Below the pieces are notes generated by a model that worked only from the letters and a program-made list of their open reading frames with translations, searched no databases and had not been told where the DNA came from. Below, one piece after another: positions 1 through 5,023 of a DNA stretch of 5,777 nucleotides. The translations under genes and the position numbers were made by a program. The number at the start of each line of letters is the position of its first letter. The stretch's first letter is position 1. Location: positions 1-5,777 of the forward strand of contig JBBRZF010000200.1 in the NCBI GenBank assembly GCA_038236965.1. The letters run 5' to 3'. The DNA comes from JBBRZF01 sp038236965. Its GTDB lineage: Bacteria > Acidobacteriota > Terriglobia > Terriglobales > Acidobacteriaceae.

Positions 1-273
1 ACCATCGACCTGCAGGGAGTACGCCGCGACCTGATACAGTTCGCGAAAGTGGAGCAGCAACATCTGGCGACCGACGGACACTACATCTCGCTGGACGACA
101 TGCGTTCGGCTGGCGACACCGGGCTGCCCGCCGATTCACGGGCGAACTTCAACTACTCGGTTGACGTTGGCAGCAATACGTTCACGGTGACGGCGACCTA
201 CGCGGGGCCTCCCATCGATGGCGTTCCCAAGGTGATGAAGATAGGGCCGGAGATGTCGATCAGCACGGAGTAG
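1..273 (+). CDS. Probable type IV pilin-like protein, C-terminal part (5' end outside window)
   Basis: The frame is open from base 1 to a TAG at 271-273, giving 90 visible residues. The GTG at 49 is probably internal because the reading continues upstream without a stop. The visible part starts with a helix-like stretch rich in charged residues (DLQGVRRDLIQFAKVEQQHL). A Tyr/Asp-rich loop (GHYISLDDMRSAGD) and a beta-rich end follow (FNYSVDVGSNTFTVTATY). This layout, with an 'NFNYSV...TFTVTAT' ending, is what I associate with the C-terminal halves of bacterial type IV pilins and pseudopilins. The diagnostic prepilin peptidase site and hydrophobic N-terminal helix would lie upstream, so the call is an inference. 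The gene runs opposite to everything else here and ends at a shared bidirectional terminator. Alternative: another secreted protein with a similar fold. Confidence 0.45.
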   Translation, partial: TIDLQGVRRDLIQFAKVEQQHLATDGHYISLDDMRSAGDTGLPADSRANFNYSVDVGSNTFTVTATYAGPPIDGVPKVMKIGPEMSISTE

Positions 274-275
274 TT

Positions 276-323
276 GCTGAGCTAAGAAGCTGCTGAGCTA
301 CTAAGCCGCTGAGCTGCTAGCCG
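276..323. repeat. Tandem 16-bp GCTGAGCT repeat (left array)
   Basis: GCTGAGCT occurs exactly at 276, 292 and 308, a strict 16-bp period. The intervening 8-mers are degenerate (AAGAAGCT, ACTAAGCC, GCTAGCCG), so the array also reads as six 8-bp words of the GCTnAGnn kind. It starts 3 nt after the pilin-like stop codon. Bases 301-310 are the exact reverse complement of 393-402 in the right array, so the arms could pair around the terminator. Confidence 0.75.
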
Positions 324-354
324 GATCAAAGACAGCTGCATAGCCCAACTCAAT

Positions 355-388
355 AAAAAAGTCGCTCGATGAGCGACCTTTTCGTTTT
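355..388. terminator. Bidirectional rho-independent terminator between convergent genes
   Basis: A perfect 7-bp stem, GTCGCTC (361-367) and GAGCGAC (371-377), closes a 3-nt loop. It is flanked by AAAAAA at 355-360 on the left and CTTTTCGTTTT at 378-388 on the right. Each orientation therefore has a stem followed by a U-tract, the minus-strand one being the cleaner (six U). It lies between the pilin-like gene (+) and the DsbD-alpha gene (-), both of which end here. Confidence 0.9.
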
Positions 389-420
389 GCTTAGCGGCTT
401 AGCAGCTCCGTAGCTACCTA
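389..420. repeat. 8-bp GCT-word tandem array (right array)
   Basis: Four consecutive 8-mers begin with GCT: GCTTAGCG (389), GCTTAGCA (397), GCTCCGTA (405) and GCTACCTA (413). The final word includes the stop codon (418-420, read on the minus strand) of the DsbD-alpha gene. In reverse complement the words match those of the left array at 276-323. Confidence 0.65.
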
Positions 421-969
421 CCCCTTGATGTGCGGGCTTTGCGCGGGATTGCGGCGGTGCTTTCCCGCGGCGGCAGATTTCTGCACGGCTACGTCGAACT
501 CGATGGGAGTTGATTTTGGCGGAAAGCATTGGCGGTCGTTGCAGGCCTGGAACTTGATTTCGCCGTGCACACGGAAGCGTCCGGTGGGCGTCCCTTTGGC
601 GGTGCGAACGAGCGCGGTGACATGGAAGTCGCCGGAGTAGACGCTCAGTTTCTCGTCGGGAGAAAAGGGGAAGGTGATCTGCTCGCCTGCCGGGTAGGTG
701 ATGTTGGCGATCATGACCTCCGAGGGCGGGCTCAATTTGAGCGTGGTCGGGATGAGCAGCTCGGAGTTGGGTTTGTTGGAATTGACGTGGAAGCCCGGGT
801 TGACGCGGAAGGTCAGTTTGGCGGTTGCGGTGCCGCCGGATTTCACAACGACCTCTGGCGAGCCTACGACGGAGACCGAAGGACCGTTGGAAGGTTGCTG
901 GGCGAAGGCAGCGGAGGCGAACAAAAGTGAAACGAAAATCAGTTTAGGAAAGATGGCATGGCGAATCAT
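418..969 (-). CDS. Secreted DsbD N-terminal (alpha) domain-like thiol redox protein
   Basis: A 183-residue protein with a clear signal peptide: basic N-terminus, hydrophobic core (about residues 8-21) and an AFA|QQ cleavage site near 23/24. The mature part resembles the alpha domain of DsbD, an immunoglobulin-like periplasmic domain that takes electrons from the membrane domain and passes them to periplasmic acceptors. Family features are GFHVNSNKP (59-67), LLIPTTLKL (71-79) and a Cys pair C143/C148 in FQACNDRQCFPP, matching the C-x4/5-C-aromatic/Leu-PP redox motif of DsbD alpha. No membrane or thioredoxin domain follows, so it is a free-standing alpha domain, ending in a basic, disordered-looking tail (164-183). 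The ATG at 969 overlaps the TGA of the TlpA-like gene (ATGA), with GGAG at 977-980 seven bases upstream, so the two are probably translationally coupled. Direct partner assignment is inference. Confidence 0.82.
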   Translation of the reverse strand: MIRHAIFPKLIFVSLLFASAAFAQQPSNGPSVSVVGSPEVVVKSGGTATAKLTFRVNPGFHVNSNKPNSELLIPTTLKLSPPSEVMIANITYPAGEQITFPFSPDEKLSVYSGDFHVTALVRTAKGTPTGRFRVHGEIKFQACNDRQCFPPKSTPIEFDVAVQKSAAAGKHRRNPAQSPHIKG

Positions 970-1601
970 CGGTTGACTCCGGGAGAAGCATGAAGCGTTT
1001 GCTGATTATCGTGCGCGACGGTATGCGCAGGCGCGCTTCCGGCGGCAGGTGAGGCGAGGATTCTTTTGACGTTCTCCTCGATCTCCTTGCGGTCGGCAAT
1101 GCCAAAGACGCGTTCCTGAACCTTGCCCTGACGATCGATATAGAAGGTTGTCGGAAGGAATTCGACTCCGCCGTAGGATTCGGCAACGGCGTTCTTTCCG
1201 AGGAGGACGGTGTAATTCACGTTCATCTCCTTGGCGAACTTCTCGATGGCGTCTTTTCCTGCGTCGTCCATGGCGATGCCAACGACTTGCAGACCGTCAT
1301 TGCCGTAACGCTGCTGCAGGTCGACAAACCAAGGCATCTCGGTCTTGCAGGGTGAACACCATGTGGCCCAGAAATTGAGCAGGACGGCCTTGCCGCGAAG
1401 GTCGGAGAGTTTCACGGTCTTGCCATTCAGGTCGAGCAATTCGAATTCCGGAGCCTGTTTGCCCTTGATCTGTTCGGCGCTGCCCTGCATCCCAGGTGTG
1501 GCATCGGCACCAGCAGGACGACGTTGGAAGAAGCGTCCGCTGTAGAGCATTGCAGCGACGATGAGGACGAGGACTGCCAGGATGATCGCATTCCGTTTCA
1601 A
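966..1601 (-). CDS. TlpA/ResA-type membrane-anchored thiol-disulfide oxidoreductase
   Basis: A 211-residue protein with one N-terminal membrane anchor (about 5-20) and a periplasmic thioredoxin fold of the AhpC/TSA-Redoxin group. Visible signatures are APEFELLDLNGKTVKLSDLRGK (50-71), the active site WCSPC (W81, C82, C85) after LLNFWAT, and the cis-proline P150 in FLPTTFYID. Such proteins reduce apocytochrome c or other periplasmic disulfides using electrons from CcdA, whose gene lies just upstream. Residues 184-211 form an Ala/Pro/His-rich tail not needed for the fold. The start is a TTG at 1601: an in-frame stop lies at 1623-1625 with no ATG, GTG or other TTG between, and GAAAGG (1610-1615) sits 8 nt upstream. 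ResA/CcmG or a general reductant role cannot be separated from sequence alone. Confidence 0.9.
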   Translation of the reverse strand: MKRNAIILAVLVLIVAAMLYSGRFFQRRPAGADATPGMQGSAEQIKGKQAPEFELLDLNGKTVKLSDLRGKAVLLNFWATWCSPCKTEMPWFVDLQQRYGNDGLQVVGIAMDDAGKDAIEKFAKEMNVNYTVLLGKNAVAESYGGVEFLPTTFYIDRQGKVQERVFGIADRKEIEENVKRILASPAAGSAPAHTVAHDNQQTLHASPGVNR

Positions 1602-1780
1602 AGAAATAACCTTTCGACTTACTCAAATATCTTAGACGGCGAGCGGCGCGAAAAGAAACCACCAGGAACCAGAGTTCAAAACCAGAGATCGGTCGACGAT
1701 GGCTACAGCGCGGCAACATTCGCGTGATCCCAGGTCAGCGCCAAACGGCTCGGACCCTGGAAATCGCCTGAATACTGCTA
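1602..1780. other. Spacer between ccdA and the TlpA-like gene
   Basis: This 179-nt spacer shows no credible gene and no hairpin with a U-tract, so transcription could continue from ccdA. It holds two copies of AACCAGAG (1667-1674 and 1680-1687), 13 bp apart. A TAAGAT word lies upstream of the TlpA-like gene (minus strand) as a possible -10 without a good -35. I cannot say whether the downstream pair has its own promoter. Confidence 0.4.
1610..1615 (-). promoter_or_regulatory. Ribosome binding site fixing the TTG start of the TlpA-like gene
   Basis: On the minus strand GAAAGG lies 8 nt before the TTG at 1601-1599. Because an in-frame TGA lies at 1625-1623, this site and the TTG are the only reasonable initiation signal for the gene. 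Confidence 0.6.
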
Positions 1781-2506
1781 CTATCTCGCAAATCGGTTGA
1801 GGAAGCCGAGATAGCCGGAGAGGATGGTGAAGCGTCCGGAAGCGATGAGGGCGCCAAAGATGATCAGCAATACGCCGCTGACGACTTCGACCGTATGCAG
1901 GTGTCGGCGGAAGCGCGTGTAAAAGGCCATGAATCGCTGCACGCCTAACGAAGTGAGCAGGAAGGGCACGGCTAATCCGAGCGAATAAACGGCGAGGAGC
2001 AGGATGCCTTTGAGGACTGTGTCCTGCGAACTGGCGAAGACGAGGATGGTCGCAAGGATGGGGCCGATGCAGGGCGTCCAACCGAAGGCAAAGGCGAAGC
2101 CGATGATGAATGCGCCGAAGGGGGTGCTGCTGCCCTTAACGCCGTGCATGCGTTTATCGGAATAGAGCGCGTTGATCTTGAAGATTCCGGTGAGGTGCAG
2201 TCCGAAGATGATAATGACGGCGCCGGCGATCTTGGCAAGGATCTGGTGATACTGGCGGGTCAACTGGCCGAGGCTGGTAGCGACGGCGCCCAGCATGATG
2301 AAGACGATGCTGAAGCCGGCGATGAAGAGCAGCGAGTTGATCATGACCGAACGCGAGAGTTTGCGGTCTTCGGTCTGGAGAGCGTCAACGGTGGATCCGG
2401 AGATGAGTGAAACGTAACCGGGCACCAAGGGAAGTACGCAGGGCGATAGAAAAGAAAGAATGCCCGCGACAAATGCGGCAATAGGTAGAGGGAGGGATGA
2501 CATCAC
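1781..2506 (-). CDS. ccdA: CcdA-type cytochrome c biogenesis / thiol electron transporter
   Basis: A 241-residue, very hydrophobic protein of the CcdA/DsbD beta-domain family. It moves reducing equivalents from cytoplasmic thioredoxin across the inner membrane to periplasmic thiol proteins. The two redox cysteines are C23 in FLSPCVLPLVPGY (TM1) and C146 in FGWTPCIGPIL (TM4), each followed by the family's Pro-containing context. About six membrane segments can be placed near 8-30, 56-80, 87-108, 129-158, 166-188 and 206-225, and the length is normal for stand-alone CcdA. The TlpA-like and DsbD-alpha genes follow on the same strand and supply its likely partners. The start must be GTG at 2506 or ATG at 2503: a TAG lies at 2512-2510 and no later start precedes TM1. 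I favour ATG 2503. The Shine-Dalgarno-like AGAGGG is only 2 nt from it. Confidence 0.93.
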   Translation of the reverse strand: MMSSLPLPIAAFVAGILSFLSPCVLPLVPGYVSLISGSTVDALQTEDRKLSRSVMINSLLFIAGFSIVFIMLGAVATSLGQLTRQYHQILAKIAGAVIIIFGLHLTGIFKINALYSDKRMHGVKGSSTPFGAFIIGFAFAFGWTPCIGPILATILVFASSQDTVLKGILLLAVYSLGLAVPFLLTSLGVQRFMAFYTRFRRHLHTVEVVSGVLLIIFGALIASGRFTILSGYLGFLNRFAR

Positions 2507-2541
2507 CCTCTATTCTATGGGGAAAGGCCGCTTGGGCGAAA
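2505..2541 (-). promoter_or_regulatory. Possible ccdA promoter with near-leaderless transcript
   Basis: TAGAAT (2512-2517, minus strand) matches five of six positions of a sigma70 -10 box. Standard spacing puts the transcription start near 2505, inside the GTG/ATG start region. The -35 region (TTCGCC or TTTCGC at 2535-2541) is poor. It lies just after the terminator of the preceding gene, where a promoter would be expected. Confidence 0.3.
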
Positions 2542-2567
2542 GCAAAACTCGCTCGCCAGCGCGAGTT
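2541..2567 (-). terminator. Terminator after the small membrane-anchored gene
   Basis: On the minus strand a perfect 7-bp stem AACTCGC (2567-2561) / GCGAGTT (2552-2546), loop of 8, runs into TTGCTTT. The stem begins within the TAA stop codon of the 2566-3000 gene. The U-tract is interrupted, so efficiency is uncertain. It separates that gene from ccdA. Confidence 0.55.
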
Positions 2568-3000
2568 ACACCGACTGAGAGACCCTGTGAATGCCTTGGA
2601 CGATGGTGGGGTATTTCCGCAGACCGCTCCACTCCTCGGAGATGAGCACGGAATTGCCGGGATTGTGGGGGTCGTACTTGATGGACGCGGGGAGTCCGAG
2701 CCGACAAGTGTGCAGGTCGATGAACTGGCGCAGATGGGTCACATCCTGCGAACACTCATAGCTGACGCCGGCCACATCGTATTGATAGATGAGCAACTGA
2801 ACAGGGCTGGGGTCGGCGGGAATCTCGTGGACGTCGATGACGGTGCCATCGATGATGCGTCCGCTGCGACTGATGCGCAGGCGACGTTCCTTTTCGCGTA
2901 GCTCGGGCGTCTTGCGACCGCCGCGAAGTAACCATGAAATTCCGACCGCTGCTACAGTGGAACCGCCGAGGACCAGAGAGTAAAGACGAAGATTGCTCAT
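2566..3000 (-). CDS. Small single-pass membrane protein, DUF3592-like
   Basis: A 144-residue protein I cannot name with certainty. Residues 6-25 form one membrane segment, followed by a strongly basic stretch (RGGRKTPELREKERRLR) that by the positive-inside rule would put the C-terminal domain in the cytoplasm. The domain (about 46-125) is beta-rich: GRIIDGTVIDV, QLLIYQYDVAGVSYE, LPASIKYDPHNPGNSVL. The order 'G.V', 'Y.Y.V.G..Y', 'V.YdP.nP..S.L' resembles DUF3592-type proteins, a family of unknown function. Two cysteines (C83, C99) are present but not in a redox motif. The ATG at 3000 is the first start after an in-frame stop at 3027-3025. No clear Shine-Dalgarno precedes it. It is followed by its own terminator, so it need not belong to the ccdA unit. 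Confidence 0.7.
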   Translation of the reverse strand: MSNLRLYSLVLGGSTVAAVGISWLLRGGRKTPELREKERRLRISRSGRIIDGTVIDVHEIPADPSPVQLLIYQYDVAGVSYECSQDVTHLRQFIDLHTCRLGLPASIKYDPHNPGNSVLISEEWSGLRKYPTIVQGIHRVSQSV

Positions 3001-3140
3001 GACGTATGGGACTGTAGAAACACGTTACTACCAGCATGGCTGGTTGCGCATCCGGCAATTTACCTAGATGCAGGAATTCACAATCTAAGTAGAGGAAAAG
3101 GAACCAGAGTCAGAGGGTGTCACCTTTCTTTCTCTCCGCA
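3001..3140. other. Non-coding spacer upstream of the small membrane protein gene
   Basis: No credible gene is visible here. Present are a short palindrome CCAGC-ATG-GCTGG (3031-3043) and the 12-mer AGGAACCAGAGT (3099-3110), which also occurs at 1664-1675. The promoter of the minus-strand gene starting at 3000 should lie here, but no convincing -35/-10 pair stands out. Confidence 0.35.
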
Positions 3141-3172
3141 CAAAAAACAAGAGGCCACCCGCCGATGGCCTC
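3141..3172 (-). terminator. Rho-independent terminator after the transaldolase gene
   Basis: GAGGCCA (3151-3157) and TGGCCTC (3166-3172) form a perfect 7-bp GC-rich stem with an 8-nt loop. Read on the minus strand it is followed by TTGTTTTTTG (3150-3141). It lies 63 nt past the transaldolase stop codon and ends the unit that comes from the right. Confidence 0.9.
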
Positions 3173-3176
3173 TCAG

Positions 3177-3226
3177 TTACAAGATTACAAATTACCCAAT
3201 TACCAATTTCTTCCTACCCACTTACA
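3177..3226. repeat. Degenerate TTAC iterated-word array
   Basis: TTAC occurs at 3177, 3185, 3192, 3200 and 3222, with CTAC at 3214, so the spacings are 7, 8 or twice 7. The words are embedded in CAA/AAT-rich sequence (ATTACAA, ATTACCC, ATTACCA). It fills the space between the transaldolase stop and its terminator and is clearly AT-richer than the genes. Confidence 0.55.
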
Positions 3227-3234
3227 AATCCGTT

Positions 3235-3882
3235 CTACTTCATCTTTTCCCAGTCCTTCAGGAATGCGGCGAGACCCTTGTCGGTCAGCGGGTGGTTGAA
3301 CATCATGTCCAACACCTTCCACGGAATGGTCGCGACATGGGAACCGGCCAAGGCAGCTTCTACTACGTGCATGGGACTACGTACGGAAGCGGTGAGGACT
3401 TCGGTTTCGTAGCCGTAATTTTCGTAGATGGCTACGATCTGGCGGACGACGTCCATGCCGTCCTGGCTGATGTCATCGAGGCGTCCGATGAATGGGCTGA
3501 CGTAGGTGGCTCCGGCCTTGGCAACGATGAGCGCCTGGTTGGGCGAGAAGCAAAGGGTCATGTTGACCTTGGTGCCTTCGTCGGTGAGGGTGCGGCAGGC
3601 CTTTACGCCTTCGCGCGTGGTGGGCAGTTTTACGACAACGTGCTCATTCCACTTGGCGAACTCGCGCCCTTCCTTGAGCATTCCCTCTTTTTCCGTGGCT
3701 ACGACTTCGACGGAGACAGGGCCGTTCACGATGGCGCAAATCTCAAGGATGGTGTCCTTGAAAGACTTGCCCTTGCCTTCCTTGGAGACGAGCGAAGGAT
3801 TGGTGGTTACGCCGTCGAGGATGCCGAGTTCAGCGGCTTCGCGGATTTCGGCGAGGTTTGCGGTATCGATAAAAAATTTCAT
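3235..3882 (-). CDS. tal: Transaldolase, small TalC/MipB subfamily
   Basis: A complete 215-residue protein of the small transaldolase / fructose-6-phosphate aldolase family, acting in the non-oxidative pentose phosphate pathway in the cytoplasm. Visible family features are MKFFIDTAN with D6, GVTTNPSL (24-31), the Schiff-base lysine K85 in VVVKLPTT, NMTLCFSPNQA (107-117), YVSPFIGRLDD (127-137) and TASVRSP (164-170). E. coli FsaA has Q59 and Y131, whereas transaldolases have Glu and Phe at the matching sites. This protein has E59 and F131, so I call it transaldolase and not F6P aldolase. The ATG at 3882 has AAGGTG (3893-3898) 10 nt upstream. It begins 49 nt after the FAH-family gene with no terminator between, which allows cotranscription, and ends at a strong terminator. 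Confidence 0.95.
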   Translation of the reverse strand: MKFFIDTANLAEIREAAELGILDGVTTNPSLVSKEGKGKSFKDTILEICAIVNGPVSVEVVATEKEGMLKEGREFAKWNEHVVVKLPTTREGVKACRTLTDEGTKVNMTLCFSPNQALIVAKAGATYVSPFIGRLDDISQDGMDVVRQIVAIYENYGYETEVLTASVRSPMHVVEAALAGSHVATIPWKVLDMMFNHPLTDKGLAAFLKDWEKMK

Positions 3883-3931
3883 GGTTAGCTCACACCTTGC
3901 GGATTTTTAGAAGGCGCTCGTGATGCGAGGC

Positions 3932-4765
3932 CTAGTCGTTGATGACGGGATTGATAAGAGTGCCGATGCCCTCGACGGTCACTTCGACCACGTCACCGGG
4001 TTCCAAAGGGCCAACGCCAGAAGGCGTTCCGGTCGCAATCAAGTCCCCAGGTAACAGCGTCATAACCTGGGATATGTAGCGAATTATAGCATCGAGATTG
4101 AAGATAAAGTCTGCGGTGGAACCCTGCTGGCGGAGCTCTCCATTGACCTTGGTGGAGACAGAGACTCCAGCCCAGGGGTCGATGTCGGTGGCGATGACCG
4201 GGCCAACTGGACAGAAGGTATCGAAGCCCTTGGCGCGGCTCCACTGGTTGTCGGTCTTCTGCAAGTCGCGGGCGGTGACGTCGTTGATGCAGGTGTATCC
4301 GAGAATGTAATCGCGCACATTGTCGGCTTCGGTGAGCTTGCGGCAGGTGCGTCCGATGACGACGCCGAGTTCTCCCTCGAAATCGACACGCTGCGAAAGC
4401 GCGGTCGGGCGACGTATCTCACCATGAGGGGCGAGCAGAGCCGAAGGCGGCTTGAGGAAGATGAGCGGCGAGGTTGGAACTTCGTTGCCGAGTTCCTTGG
4501 CGTGCTCCGCGTAATTGCGTCCGACACAAACGATCTTGCTGACGACCGGGAACGGAATGAGAGTGACAGCCTGGTCGAGCGCGGTGGGAATTTTGACGTC
4601 TTCGAACTTGTCAGGCGAGGCGAGCTGCACCTGGTCGGGTACGCCGAATTGATTGACCATGAGTTGCGGCGAAGGCATGGTCTTGGTGATGGTGTCGATG
4701 CCATCAATGTTTTCGACGACGCCGTAGCGTACGCCTTCAGTGGTCATGTATCGGCAGAATCGCAT
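3932..4765 (-). CDS. Fumarylacetoacetate hydrolase (FAH) family protein
   Basis: A 277-residue cytoplasmic metalloenzyme of the FAH superfamily, which cleaves or isomerises beta-diketo or acylpyruvate-type acids. A short N-terminal domain (1 to about 65) precedes the catalytic fold. Key features are VGRNYAEHAKELG (81-93) with H88 and E91 spaced as the catalytic His/Glu of FAHD1-type enzymes, K105 in FLKPPS, and the metal ligands E130 and E132 in DFEGELG with D162 in INDVTARDLQ. K179 in KGFDTFCPVGP and TGTPSGVGPLEPGD (245-258) complete the set, so the active site looks intact. The substrate cannot be fixed: acylpyruvate, oxaloacetate or an aromatic-degradation intermediate are all possible. 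I start at ATG 4765, since GAGG at 4774-4777 is 8 nt away. The in-frame TTG at 4771 would be too close to it. Confidence 0.9.
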   Translation of the reverse strand: MRFCRYMTTEGVRYGVVENIDGIDTITKTMPSPQLMVNQFGVPDQVQLASPDKFEDVKIPTALDQAVTLIPFPVVSKIVCVGRNYAEHAKELGNEVPTSPLIFLKPPSALLAPHGEIRRPTALSQRVDFEGELGVVIGRTCRKLTEADNVRDYILGYTCINDVTARDLQKTDNQWSRAKGFDTFCPVGPVIATDIDPWAGVSVSTKVNGELRQQGSTADFIFNLDAIIRYISQVMTLLPGDLIATGTPSGVGPLEPGDVVEVTVEGIGTLINPVIND

Positions 4766-4767
4766 TG

Positions 4768-4812
4768 TCAAAACCTCAGATCAAAACCAACTCAAATCAA
4801 AACCAACAGCAA
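4768..4812. repeat. TCAAAACC iterated repeat, left set of three
   Basis: Three copies start with TCAAAACC at 4768 (degenerate and shorter), 4781 and 4797. The 4781 copy is the 16-mer TCAAAACCAACTCAAA. The first copy contains the ribosome binding site of the FAH-family gene (GAGG, minus strand, 4774-4777). Confidence 0.8.
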
Positions 4813-4833
4813 AAGCAAAGCAGAACCTGGAAC

Positions 4834-4872
4834 CACAAAGGACACGAAGGAACACAAAGGGACACAAAGGGC
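4834..4872. repeat. CACRAAGG tandem array
   Basis: Four 9-10 bp units begin at 4834, 4843, 4853 and 4863 (CACAAAGGA, CACGAAGGAA, CACAAAGGGA, CACAAAGGGC). The array lies between the two TCAAAACC sets. Translated, it gives the low-complexity TKDTKEHKGTQ type of peptide, which I treat as non-coding. Confidence 0.85.
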
Positions 4873-4886
4873 TTCGGTTGTTTAAT

Positions 4887-4935
4887 TCAAAACCAAACTC
4901 AAATCAAAACCAACTCAAATCAAAACCAACTGCAA
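4887..4935. repeat. TCAAAACC iterated repeat, right set of three
   Basis: Copies start at 4887 (17 bp, one extra A), 4904 (an exact TCAAAACCAACTCAAA) and 4920 (diverging after TCAAAACCAACT). They have the same orientation as the set at 4768-4812, so the CACRAAGG array is bracketed by three copies on each side. Confidence 0.85.
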
Positions 4936-4983
4936 CATCAAGAGAGCGAAAAGTATTACGAATGTTCAACAACAAGTCTAACG

Positions 4984-5023
4984 CCTTCGTGAGACTTCGT
5001 GTTCCTTCGTGTCCTTTGTGTTT
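4984..5023. repeat. Inverted partner of the CACRAAGG array
   Basis: Units such as CTTCGTGTTC and CTTCGTGTCC are the reverse complement of the 4834-4872 array. Bases 4999-5020 are an exact 22-bp inverted copy of 4834-4855, with 143 bp in between. The DNA or RNA could form a large stem-loop. Confidence 0.85.

Noticed and set aside
529..930. 133-codon plus-strand open frame opposite the DsbD-alpha gene
   Set aside because: It lies entirely antisense to a gene with a signal peptide and a redox motif. The composition (Gly/Arg/Glu/Val) is typical of a shadow frame.
1723..1761. CCTGG/CCAGG inverted pair after ccdA as a terminator
   Set aside because: The stem is 5 bp with a long loop and no T-run follows it.
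3031..3043. CCAGC-ATG-GCTGG palindrome as an operator
   Set aside because: It is a 5-bp stem with a single copy and no neighbouring promoter elements; it can arise by chance.
3292..3888. 198-codon plus-strand open frame opposite the transaldolase gene
   Set aside because: It is antisense to a clearly recognised, complete transaldolase and has no family resemblance; it is a by-product of GC-rich codon usage.
3917..3929. CTCG-TGATG-CGAG hairpin as a terminator between the FAH and transaldolase genes
   Set aside because: The stem is only 4 bp and no U-tract follows directly on the minus strand, so cotranscription remains the better reading.
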